DNA from: Microbacterium trichothecenolyticum
GTDB taxonomy: Bacteria; Actinomycetota; Actinomycetes; Actinomycetales; Microbacteriaceae
Length of the DNA: 64,000 bases
NCBI RefSeq assembly: GCF_030818955.1
Contig: NZ_JAUTBF010000001.1
Location: forward strand, 620,001 to 684,000
Reading direction: 5' to 3'
The notes below the pieces were generated by a model that worked only from the letters and a program-made list of their open reading frames with translations, had not been told where the DNA came from and ran no database searches. Both the position numbers and the translations under genes were made by a program. Shown one piece after another: positions 47,724-57,984 of this stretch. The first letter of the stretch is position 1. Every line of letters starts with the position of its first letter.

Positions 47724-48962
47724 GTGCCGCACTCCGCCACCCCGTTCGCGTTGCCCGCGTGGGTCGACCCCGAAGCGGTCTTCGTGCACCTGTTCGCCGA
47801 CGCTCCCCACGCGTTCTGGCTCGACGCGGGCGTCGACGCGCGCGAGGGATGGAGCTGGATGGGAACGGGCGAGCCCGACACCTCGTCCGCGCCCATGGAC
47901 CAGCACGCCGCCGGGAGTGGCGGCTCTCGGGAACCGGCGGGAGCATTCCGGGGAGGATGGGTCGGCTGGCGCAGCTACGAGGGGGAGCCCGCGTGGCTGC
48001 GGGTGCGCGATTTTCTGGCCTTCGATCACGCCGCCCGTCGCGTCTGGGTCCACGGCGACCCCACGCTGGCCACACGAGCGGTGGCCGCCCCCGCCGCCCC
48101 CGCGGTCCCACCGGCGCAGCACCGGGGCACGGCATCCGGTCGTGTGCCGCCGGCACGCTATGCGCAGCTGGTCGAAGCCTGTCGCGAGCGCATCCGCGAG
48201 GGCGACGCGTATCAGCTGTGCCTCACCACGCGTTTCACCGTTTCCGGGAACGTGCGCGCCGTCGACGTCTTCCGCCGCCTGCGCCGCTCTTCGGGATCCC
48301 ACCATGCCGGGCTGATCCGCCTCGGCGCGACGACGCTCGTGAGCGCCTCGCCCGAGCGGTTCCTCGAGGTGCGGGACGGGAGCGTCCACACGCACCCCAT
48401 CAAGGGCACGCGTCCGCGCTCCGCCGACCCCGCGCGCGACGCCGCCCTCGCCGAGGAGCTGCGGACGGATGCCAAGGAGCGCGCCGAGAACGTCATGATC
48501 GTCGACCTGATGCGCAACGACCTGTCGCGGGTCTGCGCGCCGTCGAGCGTCGGCGTCGACCGCCTGCTCGAGGTCGAGACCTATCCACACGTGCATCAGC
48601 TCGTCAGCGAGGTGTCGGGCAGGCTGCTGCCACGCACCACCCTCGGCGCGCTGCTGGCGGCGACCTTCCCGGCCGGCAGCATGACGGGTGCGCCCAAGGA
48701 ATCCGCAATGCAGATCCTCGCCCGGCTCGAGGGTGCCGACCGCGGCATTTACTCCGGAACGTTCGGCTGGATCGGCGACGACGGCGCCGCCGACCTCGCG
48801 ATGGTCATCCGCAGCATCGTCGTGGAGCAGGATGCCGCCTGGGTCGGCGCCGGTGGGGGGATCACGTGGCGTTCGGTCGCGGCATCCGAAGTCGCCGAGG
48901 TGGGAATCAAGGCGCGCGCACCGCTCGCCGCCCTCGGCGCCGAGGTGCCGCCGGGGTGGTAG
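47724..48962 (+). CDS. pabB: Aminodeoxychorismate synthase component I (chorismate-binding)
   Basis: The 412-residue enzyme makes 4-amino-4-deoxychorismate for folate. The chorismate-binding fold is shown by SASPERFLEVRDG, THPIKGTRPRSADP, MIVDLMRNDLSRVC, TFPAGSMTGAPKESAM and YSGTFGWIG. The Lys/Pro-Ile-Lys-Gly region PIKGTR is typical of PabB and isochorismate relatives. GTG 47724 is 6 bases after the -10. Anthranilate synthase TrpE is the alternative but is usually longer. Confidence 0.88.
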   Translation: MPHSATPFALPAWVDPEAVFVHLFADAPHAFWLDAGVDAREGWSWMGTGEPDTSSAPMDQHAAGSGGSREPAGAFRGGWVGWRSYEGEPAWLRVRDFLAFDHAARRVWVHGDPTLATRAVAAPAAPAVPPAQHRGTASGRVPPARYAQLVEACRERIREGDAYQLCLTTRFTVSGNVRAVDVFRRLRRSSGSHHAGLIRLGATTLVSASPERFLEVRDGSVHTHPIKGTRPRSADPARDAALAEELRTDAKERAENVMIVDLMRNDLSRVCAPSSVGVDRLLEVETYPHVHQLVSEVSGRLLPRTTLGALLAATFPAGSMTGAPKESAMQILARLEGADRGIYSGTFGWIGDDGAADLAMVIRSIVVEQDAAWVGAGGGITWRSVAASEVAEVGIKARAPLAALGAEVPPGW

Positions 48963-49027
48963 AGGGTCGGGTCCGATAACCTGGACGTTGGCCCTCGGGC
49001 CTCCCGACCTCATGATTGGCTTCACCC

Positions 49028-51601
49028 GTGTCTGAGAACACCACACCTGTGCCCGGCGAGGGCGCTTTCGACGCTCACGCGATCCAGGCCAAGTGGCAGA
49101 GCGCGTGGGCGGACAAGGATCCGTTCCGCGCCGGCGGCGACGACGACAAGCGCCCGCGCAAGTACGTGCTCGCGATGTTCCCGTACCCCTCGGGCGACCT
49201 GCACATGGGCCACGCCGAGAACTACCTTTACAGCGACATCGTGGCGCGCTTCTGGCGCCACCGCGGCTACAACGTCCTGAACCCCATCGGGTGGGACTCG
49301 TTCGGCCTGCCGGCCGAGAACGCCGCCATCAAGCGCGGCGCCGACCCCGTCGAGTGGACCTACGCGAACATCGCGCAGCAGAAGGAGAGCCTGAAGGACT
49401 ACGGCGTCTCGTTCGACTGGAGCCGGGTGCTGCACACCAGCGACCCCGAGTACTACCGCTGGAACCAGTGGCTGTTCCAGAAGCTGTACGAGAAGGGCCT
49501 GGCGTACCGCAAGGACGCGCTCGTCAACTGGGACCCGGTCGACCAGACCGTGCTCGCCAACGAGCAGGTGCTGCCCGACGGTACGTCCGAGCGCAGCGGC
49601 GCCGTCGTGGTCAAGAAGAAGCTGACGCAGTGGTTCCTGCGCATCACCGACTACGCCGACCGCCTGCTCGACGACCTCAACCAGCTCGAGGGCTTCTGGC
49701 CGAGCAAGGTCATCCAGATGCAGCGCAACTGGATCGGCCGCTCCGTCGGCGCCGACATCGAGTTCGAGATCGAGGGCCGCGACGATAAGATCACGGTGTT
49801 CTCGACGCGCCCCGACACGCTGCACGGTGCGACGTTCTTCGTCGTGGCGCCTGAGTCCGACCTCGCGGCCGAGCTCGCGGCATCCGCGGATCAGGGCGTG
49901 CGCGAGACGTTCGAGGCGTACCTCGCGCAGGTGCAGCGCGCGACCGACATCGAACGCCAGGCGACCGACCGTCCCAAGACGGGCGTGTTCCTCGGCCACT
50001 ACGCGATCAACCCGATCAACGGCGAGAAGCTGCCGATCTGGGCCGCCGACTACGTGCTGGCCGACTACGGTCACGGCGCCGTCATGGCCGTGCCCGCCCA
50101 CGACCAGCGCGACCTCGACTTCGCCCGCGCGTTCGACCTTCCCGTCAAGGTCGTCGTCGACACGCACGCGCCGGTGACCGGCGCCATCCCGGTGATCGAG
50201 CTCGACGAGAACGGCGTGCCGATCGATCCGCTGGGGGATGCCGAGGAGACCGACCCGGTGAAGACCGGCGTCGCCCTGACCGGTGACGGCCGCATGATCA
50301 ACTCCGGCTCGCTCGACGGGCTGTCCAAGCGCCACGCCATCTCGCGCGTGATCGAGGAGCTCGAGGCCAAGGGCGTCGGCCGCGCCGCCAAGACCTACCG
50401 CCTGCGCGACTGGCTCATCTCGCGTCAGCGCTACTGGGGCACGCCGATTCCGATGCTGCACGGCGAGGACGGCTCGATCACGCCCGTTCCGGCCGATCAG
50501 CTGCCGGTCGTGCTGCCCTCGGTCGAGGGCCTCGACCTCAAGCCCAAGGGCACCTCGCCGCTGGGGGCTGCGACCGAGTGGGTGCAGGTGACCGACCCCG
50601 AGACGGGTCAGACGCTGCTGCGCGACCCCGACACGATGGACACCTTCGTCGACAGCTCCTGGTACTACCTGCGGTTCCTGTCGCCGAACAGCGAGACCGA
50701 GGCATTCTCGGGCCGCGAGGCGGCGAAGTGGGGTCCCGTCGACTTCTACATCGGCGGCGTCGAGCACGCGATCCTGCACCTGCTGTACGCGCGCTTCATC
50801 ACCAAGGCGCTGTTCGACATGGGCCTCGTGGAGTTCACCGAGCCGTTCTCGAGCCTCATCAACCAGGGCATGGTCATCCTCGACGGCGCGAAGATGTCGA
50901 AGAGCAAGGGCAACCTCGTGCTCTTCCAGGAGGAGCTCGACGCCCACGGCGCCGACGCCCTCCGCGTCGCGCTGGCGTTCGCCGGTCCCGTGGAGGACGA
51001 CAAGGACTGGAACGACGTCTCGACCACGGGTGCGGCGAAGTTCCTCGCCCGCGCCCTGCGCATCGCGCACGACGTCGACAGCGAGAAGGACGTCGTGTGG
51101 GCCGAGGGCGACCAGTCCCTTCGCCGCGTGACGCACCGCCTGCTGGCCGAGGCGCCGAACCTCATCGAGCAGACGAAATTCAACGTCGTCGTCGCCCGCC
51201 TCATGGAGCTGGTCAACGCCACCCGCAAGGCGATCGACGGCTCGGCCGGCACGAGCGACCCCGCCGTCCGCGAGGCGGCCGAGGTCATCGCGATGACCCT
51301 CGACCTGTTCGCCCCGCACACCGCGGAGGAGATGTGGCAGACCCTCGGCTACGACGGCTTCGTGGGCCTTGTGACCTGGCGTCAGGCCGACCCGACGCTG
51401 CTCGTGGAAGACAACGTGGTGGCCGTCGTGCAGATCGACGGCAAGGTGCGCGGCACCCTCGAGGTCTCGGCCAAGATCGGCGCCGACGAGCTCGAGAAGC
51501 TCGCGCGCGCCGACGAGAAGGTGCGCCGGGCGCTGGGCGACCGCGAGATCGTGCGGGCCGTCGTGCGTCCGCCGAAGGTGGTCAGCTTCTCGACGAAGTG
51601 A
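49028..51601 (+). CDS. leuS: Leucyl-tRNA synthetase
   Basis: The 857-residue class I enzyme charges tRNA-Leu. HIGH is [15 protein letters not shown] and KMSKS is [12 protein letters not shown]; the CP1 editing domain lies between. GTG 49028 ([16 protein letters not shown]) is preferred; TTG 49016 adds four residues. TAACCT at 48977-48982 is the probable -10. No T-box or leader peptide was found. Confidence 0.96.
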   Translation: MSENTTPVPGEGAFDAHAIQAKWQSAWADKDPFRAGGDDDKRPRKYVLAMFPYPSGDLHMGHAENYLYSDIVARFWRHRGYNVLNPIGWDSFGLPAENAAIKRGADPVEWTYANIAQQKESLKDYGVSFDWSRVLHTSDPEYYRWNQWLFQKLYEKGLAYRKDALVNWDPVDQTVLANEQVLPDGTSERSGAVVVKKKLTQWFLRITDYADRLLDDLNQLEGFWPSKVIQMQRNWIGRSVGADIEFEIEGRDDKITVFSTRPDTLHGATFFVVAPESDLAAELAASADQGVRETFEAYLAQVQRATDIERQATDRPKTGVFLGHYAINPINGEKLPIWAADYVLADYGHGAVMAVPAHDQRDLDFARAFDLPVKVVVDTHAPVTGAIPVIELDENGVPIDPLGDAEETDPVKTGVALTGDGRMINSGSLDGLSKRHAISRVIEELEAKGVGRAAKTYRLRDWLISRQRYWGTPIPMLHGEDGSITPVPADQLPVVLPSVEGLDLKPKGTSPLGAATEWVQVTDPETGQTLLRDPDTMDTFVDSSWYYLRFLSPNSETEAFSGREAAKWGPVDFYIGGVEHAILHLLYARFITKALFDMGLVEFTEPFSSLINQGMVILDGAKMSKSKGNLVLFQEELDAHGADALRVALAFAGPVEDDKDWNDVSTTGAAKFLARALRIAHDVDSEKDVVWAEGDQSLRRVTHRLLAEAPNLIEQTKFNVVVARLMELVNATRKAIDGSAGTSDPAVREAAEVIAMTLDLFAPHTAEEMWQTLGYDGFVGLVTWRQADPTLLVEDNVVAVVQIDGKVRGTLEVSAKIGADELEKLARADEKVRRALGDREIVRAVVRPPKVVSFSTK

Positions 51602-51609
51602 ACGACCCT

Positions 51610-51659
51610 CGGATGCCACGTCCCTGACGTTCTGCGGAGCGGGTGGGGCGTGGCATCCG
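51610..51659. terminator. Bidirectional hairpin between leuS and the DUF2087 gene
   Basis: CGGATGCCACG (51610-51620) pairs perfectly with CGTGGCATCCG (51649-51659), loop 28 nt. It lies between converging genes, without a T-tract. Confidence 0.6.
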
Positions 51660-51671
51660 GCGTTCTCGGGG

Positions 51672-52172
51672 TCACCGCGCGGCGAGCGAGTATTGCGAGC
51701 CGGACGGCGTGCGCGTGATGAGACCCTCGTCGACGAGGGCGCGGCGTATGCGGGCGGTGTCGTCGGTCACCTCTGACAGCCGCTGGTTGATCTCCTTCTC
51801 GGCGATGGTCTCGCCCGCGTCGAGGACGCGCGATGCGAGATGGACGAGAAGCGCGTGACGGTCGTCGGCGCGCGACGGATATGAGACCAGGCGTCCGTCC
51901 TTGAGGAAGCGGTGCACCCCCTCGGCGCGTGCTGGACTACCCGCGGTGGCCATCGCGCGGGTGAACACGTCGGCGACGGCGTCGTAGCCCTGCGGTGTTC
52001 GCATCACCAGTCCCGCGCTGATCAACGTGTCGACGATCCGCTGCGCCTTTCGCGCGGGCACCGCGTCCAGGGTGTCTTCTACCGGTTGCCCCAGGACGAT
52101 GCGCGCGTAGACCTCCCGGGCCCGATCGTCGGCAAGGGCCGCCAGGACGGCGCGCCAAGCGTTCTCGTTCAT
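51672..52172 (-). CDS. DUF2087 protein with winged-helix-like N-terminus
   Basis: The 166-residue protein (MNENAWRAVLAALADDRARE) has an N-terminal part resembling a helix-turn-helix (ARKAQRIVDTLISAGLVMRT) and a C-terminal DUF2087 domain (RFLKDGRLVSYPSRADDRHALL, and EKEINQRLSEVTDDTARIRRALVD, both given in part). It is probably a small regulator. GGGGAGGAC lies about 10 bases upstream of the start. Confidence 0.8.
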   Translation of the reverse strand: MNENAWRAVLAALADDRAREVYARIVLGQPVEDTLDAVPARKAQRIVDTLISAGLVMRTPQGYDAVADVFTRAMATAGSPARAEGVHRFLKDGRLVSYPSRADDRHALLVHLASRVLDAGETIAEKEINQRLSEVTDDTARIRRALVDEGLITRTPSGSQYSLAAR

Positions 52173-52270
52173 GAGGTGATTGTCCTCCCCAGGCTGCAGG
52201 TCCACCGTTTTCTCCCCCGATCGCGTCCGGTGTGCCGCGCGGCTCCACCGCACCTTCCTAGGGTGGCCGC

Positions 52271-52885
52271 GTGACCGACACCCTCGACGAACCGCCCCCG
52301 GCGCTTCCGGCCCGGCGCCGGTTCGGCGTCGGCGCGGTCATCGTGCTGGTGCTGCTCGCGTTCGCGGTGACGATCGGCATCGGGATGCTGCGGGGCGTCT
52401 CCGGCTCGCAGACCGTGTCCGTCGCATCGTCGCCGACGACCGCGGTGTCCGCCCCCGCGGAGGCGGGGCTGTACGTGCACGTCACCGGCGCCGTGCGCTC
52501 CCCGGGCCTGTATCGGCTCGCGGCGGGGGACCGGGTCGCGGATGCCATCGCCTGCGCAGGCGGCTTTACCGACGACGCCGAGCGGGCCGGCGTCAACCTC
52601 GCGCGCCCCGTCGCCGACGGCGAGCAGATCGTCGTGCCGGTGCACGGAGCGGTGACCGAGAGTGCGGCACCCGGCGGCGGGTCGGTCGCCGGTGGACTCA
52701 TCGATCTCAACACGGCCACCCGCGAGCAGCTCGACACGCTCCCGCGCGTGGGACCGGCGATCGCCGACCGCATCATCGCCTGGCGAGAAGAGAACGGACG
52801 GTTCACCAGCGTCGATGATCTCGGCTCGGTGCCCGGCATCGGAGAGAAGATGCTCGACGGGCTCCGCGATCTGGTGCGGGTATGA
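52271..52885 (+). CDS. comEA: ComEA-type DNA-receptor protein
   Basis: The 204-residue protein has one N-terminal membrane segment (VIVLVLLAFAVTIGIGML), an SLBB region (VHVTGAVRSPGLYRL) and a C-terminal helix-hairpin-helix DNA-binding domain (DLNTATREQLDTLPRVG, and VPGIGEKMLDGLRDLV). It binds incoming DNA outside the membrane for natural transformation. GTG 52271 is preceded by TAGGGT (52259-52264) with 6 bases between, suggesting leaderless mRNA. Overlaps comEC by ATGA. Confidence 0.93.
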   Translation: MTDTLDEPPPALPARRRFGVGAVIVLVLLAFAVTIGIGMLRGVSGSQTVSVASSPTTAVSAPAEAGLYVHVTGAVRSPGLYRLAAGDRVADAIACAGGFTDDAERAGVNLARPVADGEQIVVPVHGAVTESAAPGGGSVAGGLIDLNTATREQLDTLPRVGPAIADRIIAWREENGRFTSVDDLGSVPGIGEKMLDGLRDLVRV

Positions 52886-55179
52886 GCATGCCGCGACGCC
52901 TTGCGCGTCCTGCCTCGGTCGCGGCGGTGACCTGGGCGTCCGCGGCGGCCGCGACGATGTGCCCCGACCTGGTCGTCCTGTGGGCGGTCCTGGCGGTTGC
53001 CTCCGGTGCGTGCGTCGTGGCCCTCAGCTGGGTGCGGCGTCCCGCGCTCGCCGTCGCCGCGGTCGCGCTCGCGTGTGCGGCCGCGGCAGGCGGGAGCGTC
53101 GCGGCCCTCGCGCCCGTCCGCGCGCAGATCGACGCGCTCCAGGTCGGCGGGGGTCGCCAGCTCGAGCTCACCGCCGTGGTGGTCGGTCACATCTCCGGCA
53201 CGGCGAACGGCGGCGCCTGGTTCGACGCGACCGCCACGAGGGTGGCCGCCGGATCCGTGAGCCTGAGCGGCGAGATCCCGAGCCGGATCGGCGTTGACGG
53301 CGACGGTCGAGCCGCGCTCGCGGCATCCGGGCAGGGAAGCGAGGTCCGACTCGTCGGGCGCGCCATCCCGGCGCGGGCGGGGGAGAGGGCCGTGCTCGTG
53401 CTGCGGGCCACGGAGGTGCTGAGCGCTCCGGCACCCGGCGGGGTGTGGGGGTGGTTCGAAAGCCTCCGCGACGGCCTGGTGGCCTCGACGCGCGGACTCC
53501 CGCAGCCCGGGGCCGGTCTCGTGCCCGGGCTCGCCGTCGGCGACACCTCGAGCCTCGATGCCGCCACCGAGACCGCCATGAACGCCTCCTCGCTCTCGCA
53601 CCTGACCGCCGTGTCGGGGGCGAACTGCGCCCTCGTCGTCGGCGCGGCGTTCGCGGCCCTCGCGCTCGCGGGTGCGCCCCGATGGCTGCGCGTCGCCGGT
53701 GCCTTGACGGTGCTGGTCGGCTTCGTGGGGCTCGTCACTCCTGAGCCGAGCGTCGTCCGGGCGGCGGCGATGGCGGCGATCGCTCTGCTGGCTGTCGTTT
53801 TGGGACGCCCGGCCGCGGGCGTGGCCGTGCTCTCGGCGGCGATCACCGTCCTGCTCATCGCCGATCCGTGGCTGTCGACGTCGCTCGGATTCGCCCTGTC
53901 CGCCGCCGCGACGGCCGCCCTCCTGATCCTGGCCCGCCCCCTCGCCCGGGGGATGGAGAGATGGATGCCGCGCGCCCTCGCGCTCCCCCTGGCGGTGCCG
54001 ACGGCCGCCCAGCTCGTCTGCGGCCCGCTCATCGTCCTCATAGACCCGCACGTGCCGCTGCTCGGCATCGCCGCCAACCTCGTGGCCGACCCCGCCGCCG
54101 CGCCCGCGACCGTCGCGGGTGTTCTCGCTTGTGTCTCTCCGGTGCCGTGGCTGCGGGACGGCCTCACGGCACTCGCCTGGGTCCCGGCATCCTGGATCGC
54201 CGCGGTCGCCCACACGACGAGCACGATCGGCGCGCAGAACCTGCCGTGGCCCGACGGAGCCGTCGGCGCGGCATTGCTGGCCGTGGTCAGCACCGCGATC
54301 GTGGTGGCGATCGTTCGTCCGCGGCGCATCCCGTGCGTGACCGCGCTGGCGAGCATCGTCGTCACCGTCGTCGTGGGCCTCGTAGCCGGGCAGGTGGCGA
54401 TCCGGACGGTCGCGGGTCCGCTCACCGTCCCGACCACGTGGGACGTCGCCATGTGCGACGTCGGACAGGGGGATGCCACGCTCTGGCGCTCGGGCGATGC
54501 TGTCGCGCTCGTCGACGCCGGGCCCGAGCCCGATTTGCTTGCGCAATGCCTGCAGACGTTCGGCGTCGCCCGCCTCGACCTCGTCGTGCTGACGCACTTC
54601 GACCTCGACCACGTCGGCGGCTCGCGCGCGGTCCTCGGACGCGCGGCGCTCGTCGTGCACGGCCCGGTGGATGCGCCCGACGACCAGCGCCTCCTCGACG
54701 ACTTCGCGGCGGCGGGTGCCCGGTTGCAGCAGGCCTCGACCGGGATGACGGGGACCGTGGGCGACACCCGCTGGCAGGCGCTCGGTCCCGCACCGCGCGA
54801 CGCACCCGGAAACGACGCGAGCGTCGCTCTCGATGTGGTTGGGCCCGACTTCCCCCGCACGGTACTGCTCGGCGACCTCGGCGCCGACGCGCAGGCCGCC
54901 CTCATGCGACGCGTCGACGTGCCGCGCGTCGACGTCGTGAAGGTGTCGCATCACGGCAGCGCCGACCAGGATCCGGACCTGTATCGCCGCCTGCACCCGG
55001 CCGTGGGGCTCATCGGCGTCGGGGCTCAGAACCGCTACGGCCACCCGACCGCCTCGCTGCTGTCGACGCTGTCCGCCCTCGGCGTCGTCGTGGGCCGCAC
55101 CGACACCGACGGCGATCTCGCGGTCAGCATGGACGACGAGGCGCGGCTGACCCTCTGGCGGGCGAAGCCGCCCGGGTGA
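52882..55179 (+). CDS. comEC: ComEC/Rec2 DNA-uptake channel protein
   Basis: The 765-residue membrane protein has many hydrophobic segments, the competence domain (SLSHLTAVSGANCALVVGAA) and a C-terminal metallo-beta-lactamase-like domain (CDVGQGDATLWRSGDA, LTHFDLDHVGG, VSHHGSADQD). It forms the channel for single-stranded DNA import. holA, which normally follows comEC in actinobacteria, is not here; the next 8 kb look like an island. Confidence 0.93.
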   Translation: MSMPRRLARPASVAAVTWASAAAATMCPDLVVLWAVLAVASGACVVALSWVRRPALAVAAVALACAAAAGGSVAALAPVRAQIDALQVGGGRQLELTAVVVGHISGTANGGAWFDATATRVAAGSVSLSGEIPSRIGVDGDGRAALAASGQGSEVRLVGRAIPARAGERAVLVLRATEVLSAPAPGGVWGWFESLRDGLVASTRGLPQPGAGLVPGLAVGDTSSLDAATETAMNASSLSHLTAVSGANCALVVGAAFAALALAGAPRWLRVAGALTVLVGFVGLVTPEPSVVRAAAMAAIALLAVVLGRPAAGVAVLSAAITVLLIADPWLSTSLGFALSAAATAALLILARPLARGMERWMPRALALPLAVPTAAQLVCGPLIVLIDPHVPLLGIAANLVADPAAAPATVAGVLACVSPVPWLRDGLTALAWVPASWIAAVAHTTSTIGAQNLPWPDGAVGAALLAVVSTAIVVAIVRPRRIPCVTALASIVVTVVVGLVAGQVAIRTVAGPLTVPTTWDVAMCDVGQGDATLWRSGDAVALVDAGPEPDLLAQCLQTFGVARLDLVVLTHFDLDHVGGSRAVLGRAALVVHGPVDAPDDQRLLDDFAAAGARLQQASTGMTGTVGDTRWQALGPAPRDAPGNDASVALDVVGPDFPRTVLLGDLGADAQAALMRRVDVPRVDVVKVSHHGSADQDPDLYRRLHPAVGLIGVGAQNRYGHPTASLLSTLSALGVVVGRTDTDGDLAVSMDDEARLTLWRAKPPG

Positions 55180-55477
55180 TGGGGCGGCTTGCCTGGCACA
55201 CCGAAGGTGCCCCGGGAAGTGCCATGCACCTCCCGCATCCGCTCGTTCAGCCATTGCCGGCGCAGTTCCGACTGGGTCAGTGGTATGCGTTTGACACGGT
55301 GCGGAAAGGCGCCGGCGGGCGACCTGGGCCGATCACATAACCGGAACCGACCCGACATATCTACATGAACTGAGTCTGTACCTATGCGGCAGAGGATGGC
55401 CGACCGCGAAGTGGCAATCCCGTGGCTACACGGTCGAACGGGTGTTTCAAGTGGGCTCGGCGGTCTAGATTCGGCGC
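55180..55477. other. Gap after comEC, probable island boundary
   Basis: These 298 bases carry no gene I can support. Sequence from about 55320 becomes less GC-rich. TAGATT at 55466-55471 lies 6 bases before the next start and is its likely -10. No tRNA or clear attachment repeat was found. Confidence 0.45.
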
Positions 55478-56518
55478 ATGCTGCACCAGTACGCTCACCA
55501 CAGGGACGAGCACGTCGATGCCGTCCGCACACGAACGGATGCGTATCTCGAAGAGCATCCTGCCCTTGCCGAGCGGATGTCGAGCACCTGGTGGGTGCAT
55601 CACTTCCTGCTCGATCTCGCCCCAATCACGCCGGAGAACTTCGGTTCGGGTCATTTGCTGGCGCTGATTGAGTCAGAGTACGAGCTGGCCTCGTCGGGCA
55701 GCGCAGCGAGGTTCGGCTTGTATAAGCAAGCGATGGTCGCGTTGCGCAGCGTGTTGGAGCTCGGTCTGCTCTACATCTACTGGGACACAGACGACGATGC
55801 GCACCGGGCGATTCAGAACTGGCTCCGTGGAAGCGAACAGACGCCCCACGAGCGGGAGGTCCGGAAAGGACTCGCGCGAATCCCAGGCGTCGCCCGCTAC
55901 CTCGAGCATGACCCAAGATTCCTCGACGACCTTCAACACCTGAGCTTCGAGCTGGGGGCGTTCGTGCACACACGGGGGAGAGCAGGCTCTATCCGCGGGT
56001 TGAACCCAACGACGAACTTCCCGTCGTTTTCAGCGACCGCGTTCGAGCGCTGGGTCGAGATGGCGGAACGGGTCGTGCGCGGGGTGACCGCTCTTCATCT
56101 GATGAAGTATCCGATCGGCCTGCAGGTCACGCCGCTGAGCGAGAAATTCGGGCTGAACCCACCTGCAGGCGGGTTCGTCGAGCCAGCGGTACGGGACCGA
56201 TTCCGTGACTATCTGGATCCGGATATGCGGGACCGTCTGCAGTTGCAGAGCGACGACGATCCCGCCGCCGTCGCAATGAGGGAACAGATCGACGCCATGC
56301 CTGATCTGACGGAGGACGATTGGCGTGATCATCTGCGGGCTCAGGACCAGTTCCTGATTGAGGGGATGGGGTACGAGGCGTGGCGGGCGAGCCGCTCGAT
56401 CATCCGTGACCACCTCGACGACGCCGAACTGGCCGCGCGAGAGGCCTACGAGGAGGAACTGCGGCAGTGGGCAGTCCAGGAGGGATGTGTGGACGGGCCT
56501 CCTCAGAGGCCGATATGA
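55478..56518 (+). CDS. Unknown protein, island gene
   Basis: The 346-residue soluble protein (MLHQYAHHRDEHVDAVRTRT) is rich in charged helices, without a signal peptide or membrane segment. Segments such as YKQAMVALRSVLELGLLYIY and LSFELGAFVHTRG look like an all-helical fold in the AbiV/HEPN or DUF5677 manner, but no catalytic RxxxxH is certain. The TAGATT-6-ATG arrangement suggests leaderless expression. It could belong with the defence-like genes that follow; I do not recognise the family. Confidence 0.7.
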   Translation: MLHQYAHHRDEHVDAVRTRTDAYLEEHPALAERMSSTWWVHHFLLDLAPITPENFGSGHLLALIESEYELASSGSAARFGLYKQAMVALRSVLELGLLYIYWDTDDDAHRAIQNWLRGSEQTPHEREVRKGLARIPGVARYLEHDPRFLDDLQHLSFELGAFVHTRGRAGSIRGLNPTTNFPSFSATAFERWVEMAERVVRGVTALHLMKYPIGLQVTPLSEKFGLNPPAGGFVEPAVRDRFRDYLDPDMRDRLQLQSDDDPAAVAMREQIDAMPDLTEDDWRDHLRAQDQFLIEGMGYEAWRASRSIIRDHLDDAELAAREAYEEELRQWAVQEGCVDGPPQRPI

Positions 56519-56521
56519 ACC

Positions 56522-57640
56522 TCAGCCGTCGTCGACTCCGGCCTCATGAGCCCAACTCGCGAGATCGAGCGCAAGGGTTCGCCCGTCGCTCCGGCCGGAT
56601 CGTTCAAGTGCCGGCTGGAACCGCGCCATCGCTGCATCATCATCGAGCCCGTCAATCCACCGCGCGAACCTCTCACGGGACGGCTCACCGTACGCGTCTA
56701 CAAGCAGCTCGAGCATGCCCTGACGCAGCTGTTGGGCAGCGACGCGGTTCTGCATGCGCTTCGCCGCCGGCACGAGCCCGGCCGTCTTCCACGCCGCATC
56801 GAGGGATTCGTGGGTGCGGGTGATGTCGAGATGGGGCGGAATGTGAGGGAGGTCCCAACGTCCCATCGTCAGTATGGGGAGCGCGATCTTTCGCACCCAA
56901 TCAACGATCTCGCCGACCTCCTTCATCAGTGTGATCCACTCGCCCGTGTGCGGGCGCTGCACGACGACGTCCGGCCAGATGGAGTAAAGCTCTCGGGCGC
57001 CCCTGGGTACTGACGCAAGCACATCGCCCACGCTCACAACGTCTCTGTGCTCGACCGGTTTCCGAAACAGGTCGGAGTCCTTGTCCACCCGGCCAACTCG
57101 GGTGAGAGCCACGGCGGGCTCCCGATGTTTGGCGTGGTTCGTGTGCGCGACCAGCCGCTGCAGCGGGTGTGCCTGGGGGTCCGTGCGATGAAACGGCTGC
57201 AGCCTATGCACGCGATCGCGCAGTTCCTCACCAACCTGTAGGAGCCCGAGGGAGCCGCGGTGTTTTGCGCGCGCCCACGCATCGAACGTTTCCGGCGTTT
57301 CGACTGCCGGCACCTCCAGCGCCCGTGCTTCCTGCGTCGTCAGCGGACGCCCCAACCGATGGACGACTTCGGCGTACAGTGCGTGTTCGAGGCAGTTCCG
57401 GGCAGCGTTGAGCGCATCGGCGAAGAAACGGTTCGACGCTGGCGGGGGCGGGGTGACACCGACAAGGACCGCCAGTTCTTCCGTCTTCGTGAAACGGCGC
57501 TCAATCTGGAGCGGCTCGGTCTGGAGGTACTTCTCGAGGGCGAGACCGAGTGCGTCGACGATCCCGTCGATGTGTGCGACGCCATAGAGAACCTGGCTCT
57601 GGTGAGCAGGGAGCCAGCTCAGTGCACTGCGCGACGTCAT
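56522..57640 (-). CDS. Unknown helical protein, island gene
   Basis: The 372-residue protein begins MTSRSALSWLPAHQSQVLYG. It is mostly helical and contains NHAKHREPAVAL, a pattern (NxxKHR) seen in several HEPN-like or abortive-infection-associated proteins. TACGAT lies 7 bases before the ATG. It converges with the gene at 55478-56518 and lies downstream of the anticodon-nuclease candidate on the same strand. The function is unknown. Confidence 0.68.
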   Translation of the reverse strand: MTSRSALSWLPAHQSQVLYGVAHIDGIVDALGLALEKYLQTEPLQIERRFTKTEELAVLVGVTPPPPASNRFFADALNAARNCLEHALYAEVVHRLGRPLTTQEARALEVPAVETPETFDAWARAKHRGSLGLLQVGEELRDRVHRLQPFHRTDPQAHPLQRLVAHTNHAKHREPAVALTRVGRVDKDSDLFRKPVEHRDVVSVGDVLASVPRGARELYSIWPDVVVQRPHTGEWITLMKEVGEIVDWVRKIALPILTMGRWDLPHIPPHLDITRTHESLDAAWKTAGLVPAAKRMQNRVAAQQLRQGMLELLVDAYGEPSRERFARWIDGLDDDAAMARFQPALERSGRSDGRTLALDLASWAHEAGVDDG

Positions 57641-57984
57641 GTATCGGATCGTATTCGCGCCAGACAGCGCCCGGGCGAAACGTACGCCGGGGCACGTTCT
57701 CGATTGAGCCGCGCTCGCCCAGCATGATCCCGAGTCAGGCATGATCGGCTTCATGCCCGACTCGCAGGACGGAATGCACGAGGAAGCAGCCCGTCCTCCT
57801 GCGCAACATTGCGACTCCACTCGGACGACTTGGACGCAACGTTGACATCGAGTTCCAACGACGCTGTCAACGTCGGCAGCTACTCATCGACGAAGCGATC
57901 GACTGTCACTTGGACGGTCGAGTCAGGGGGCCTCGATCTAACTCTTTCACCCGGTATCCGGGTGACCACGCTTCCAAAAGTCGA
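57641..57984. other. 344-base gap between two island genes
   Basis: No gene is supported. Two hairpins are visible: GAGTCAGGCATGA with TCATGCCCGACTC (57731-57763, one mismatch) and CACCCGG-TAT-CCGGGTG (57949-57965). The second may end the upstream minus-strand transcript, but no T-tract follows. Confidence 0.5.

Noticed and set aside
55035..55625. A minus-strand open frame after comEC (RKRIPLTQSELRRQWLNERM)
   Set aside because: It overlaps the comEC end and the next gene, has no start signal, and matches no family; probably chance or an unrecognisable relic.
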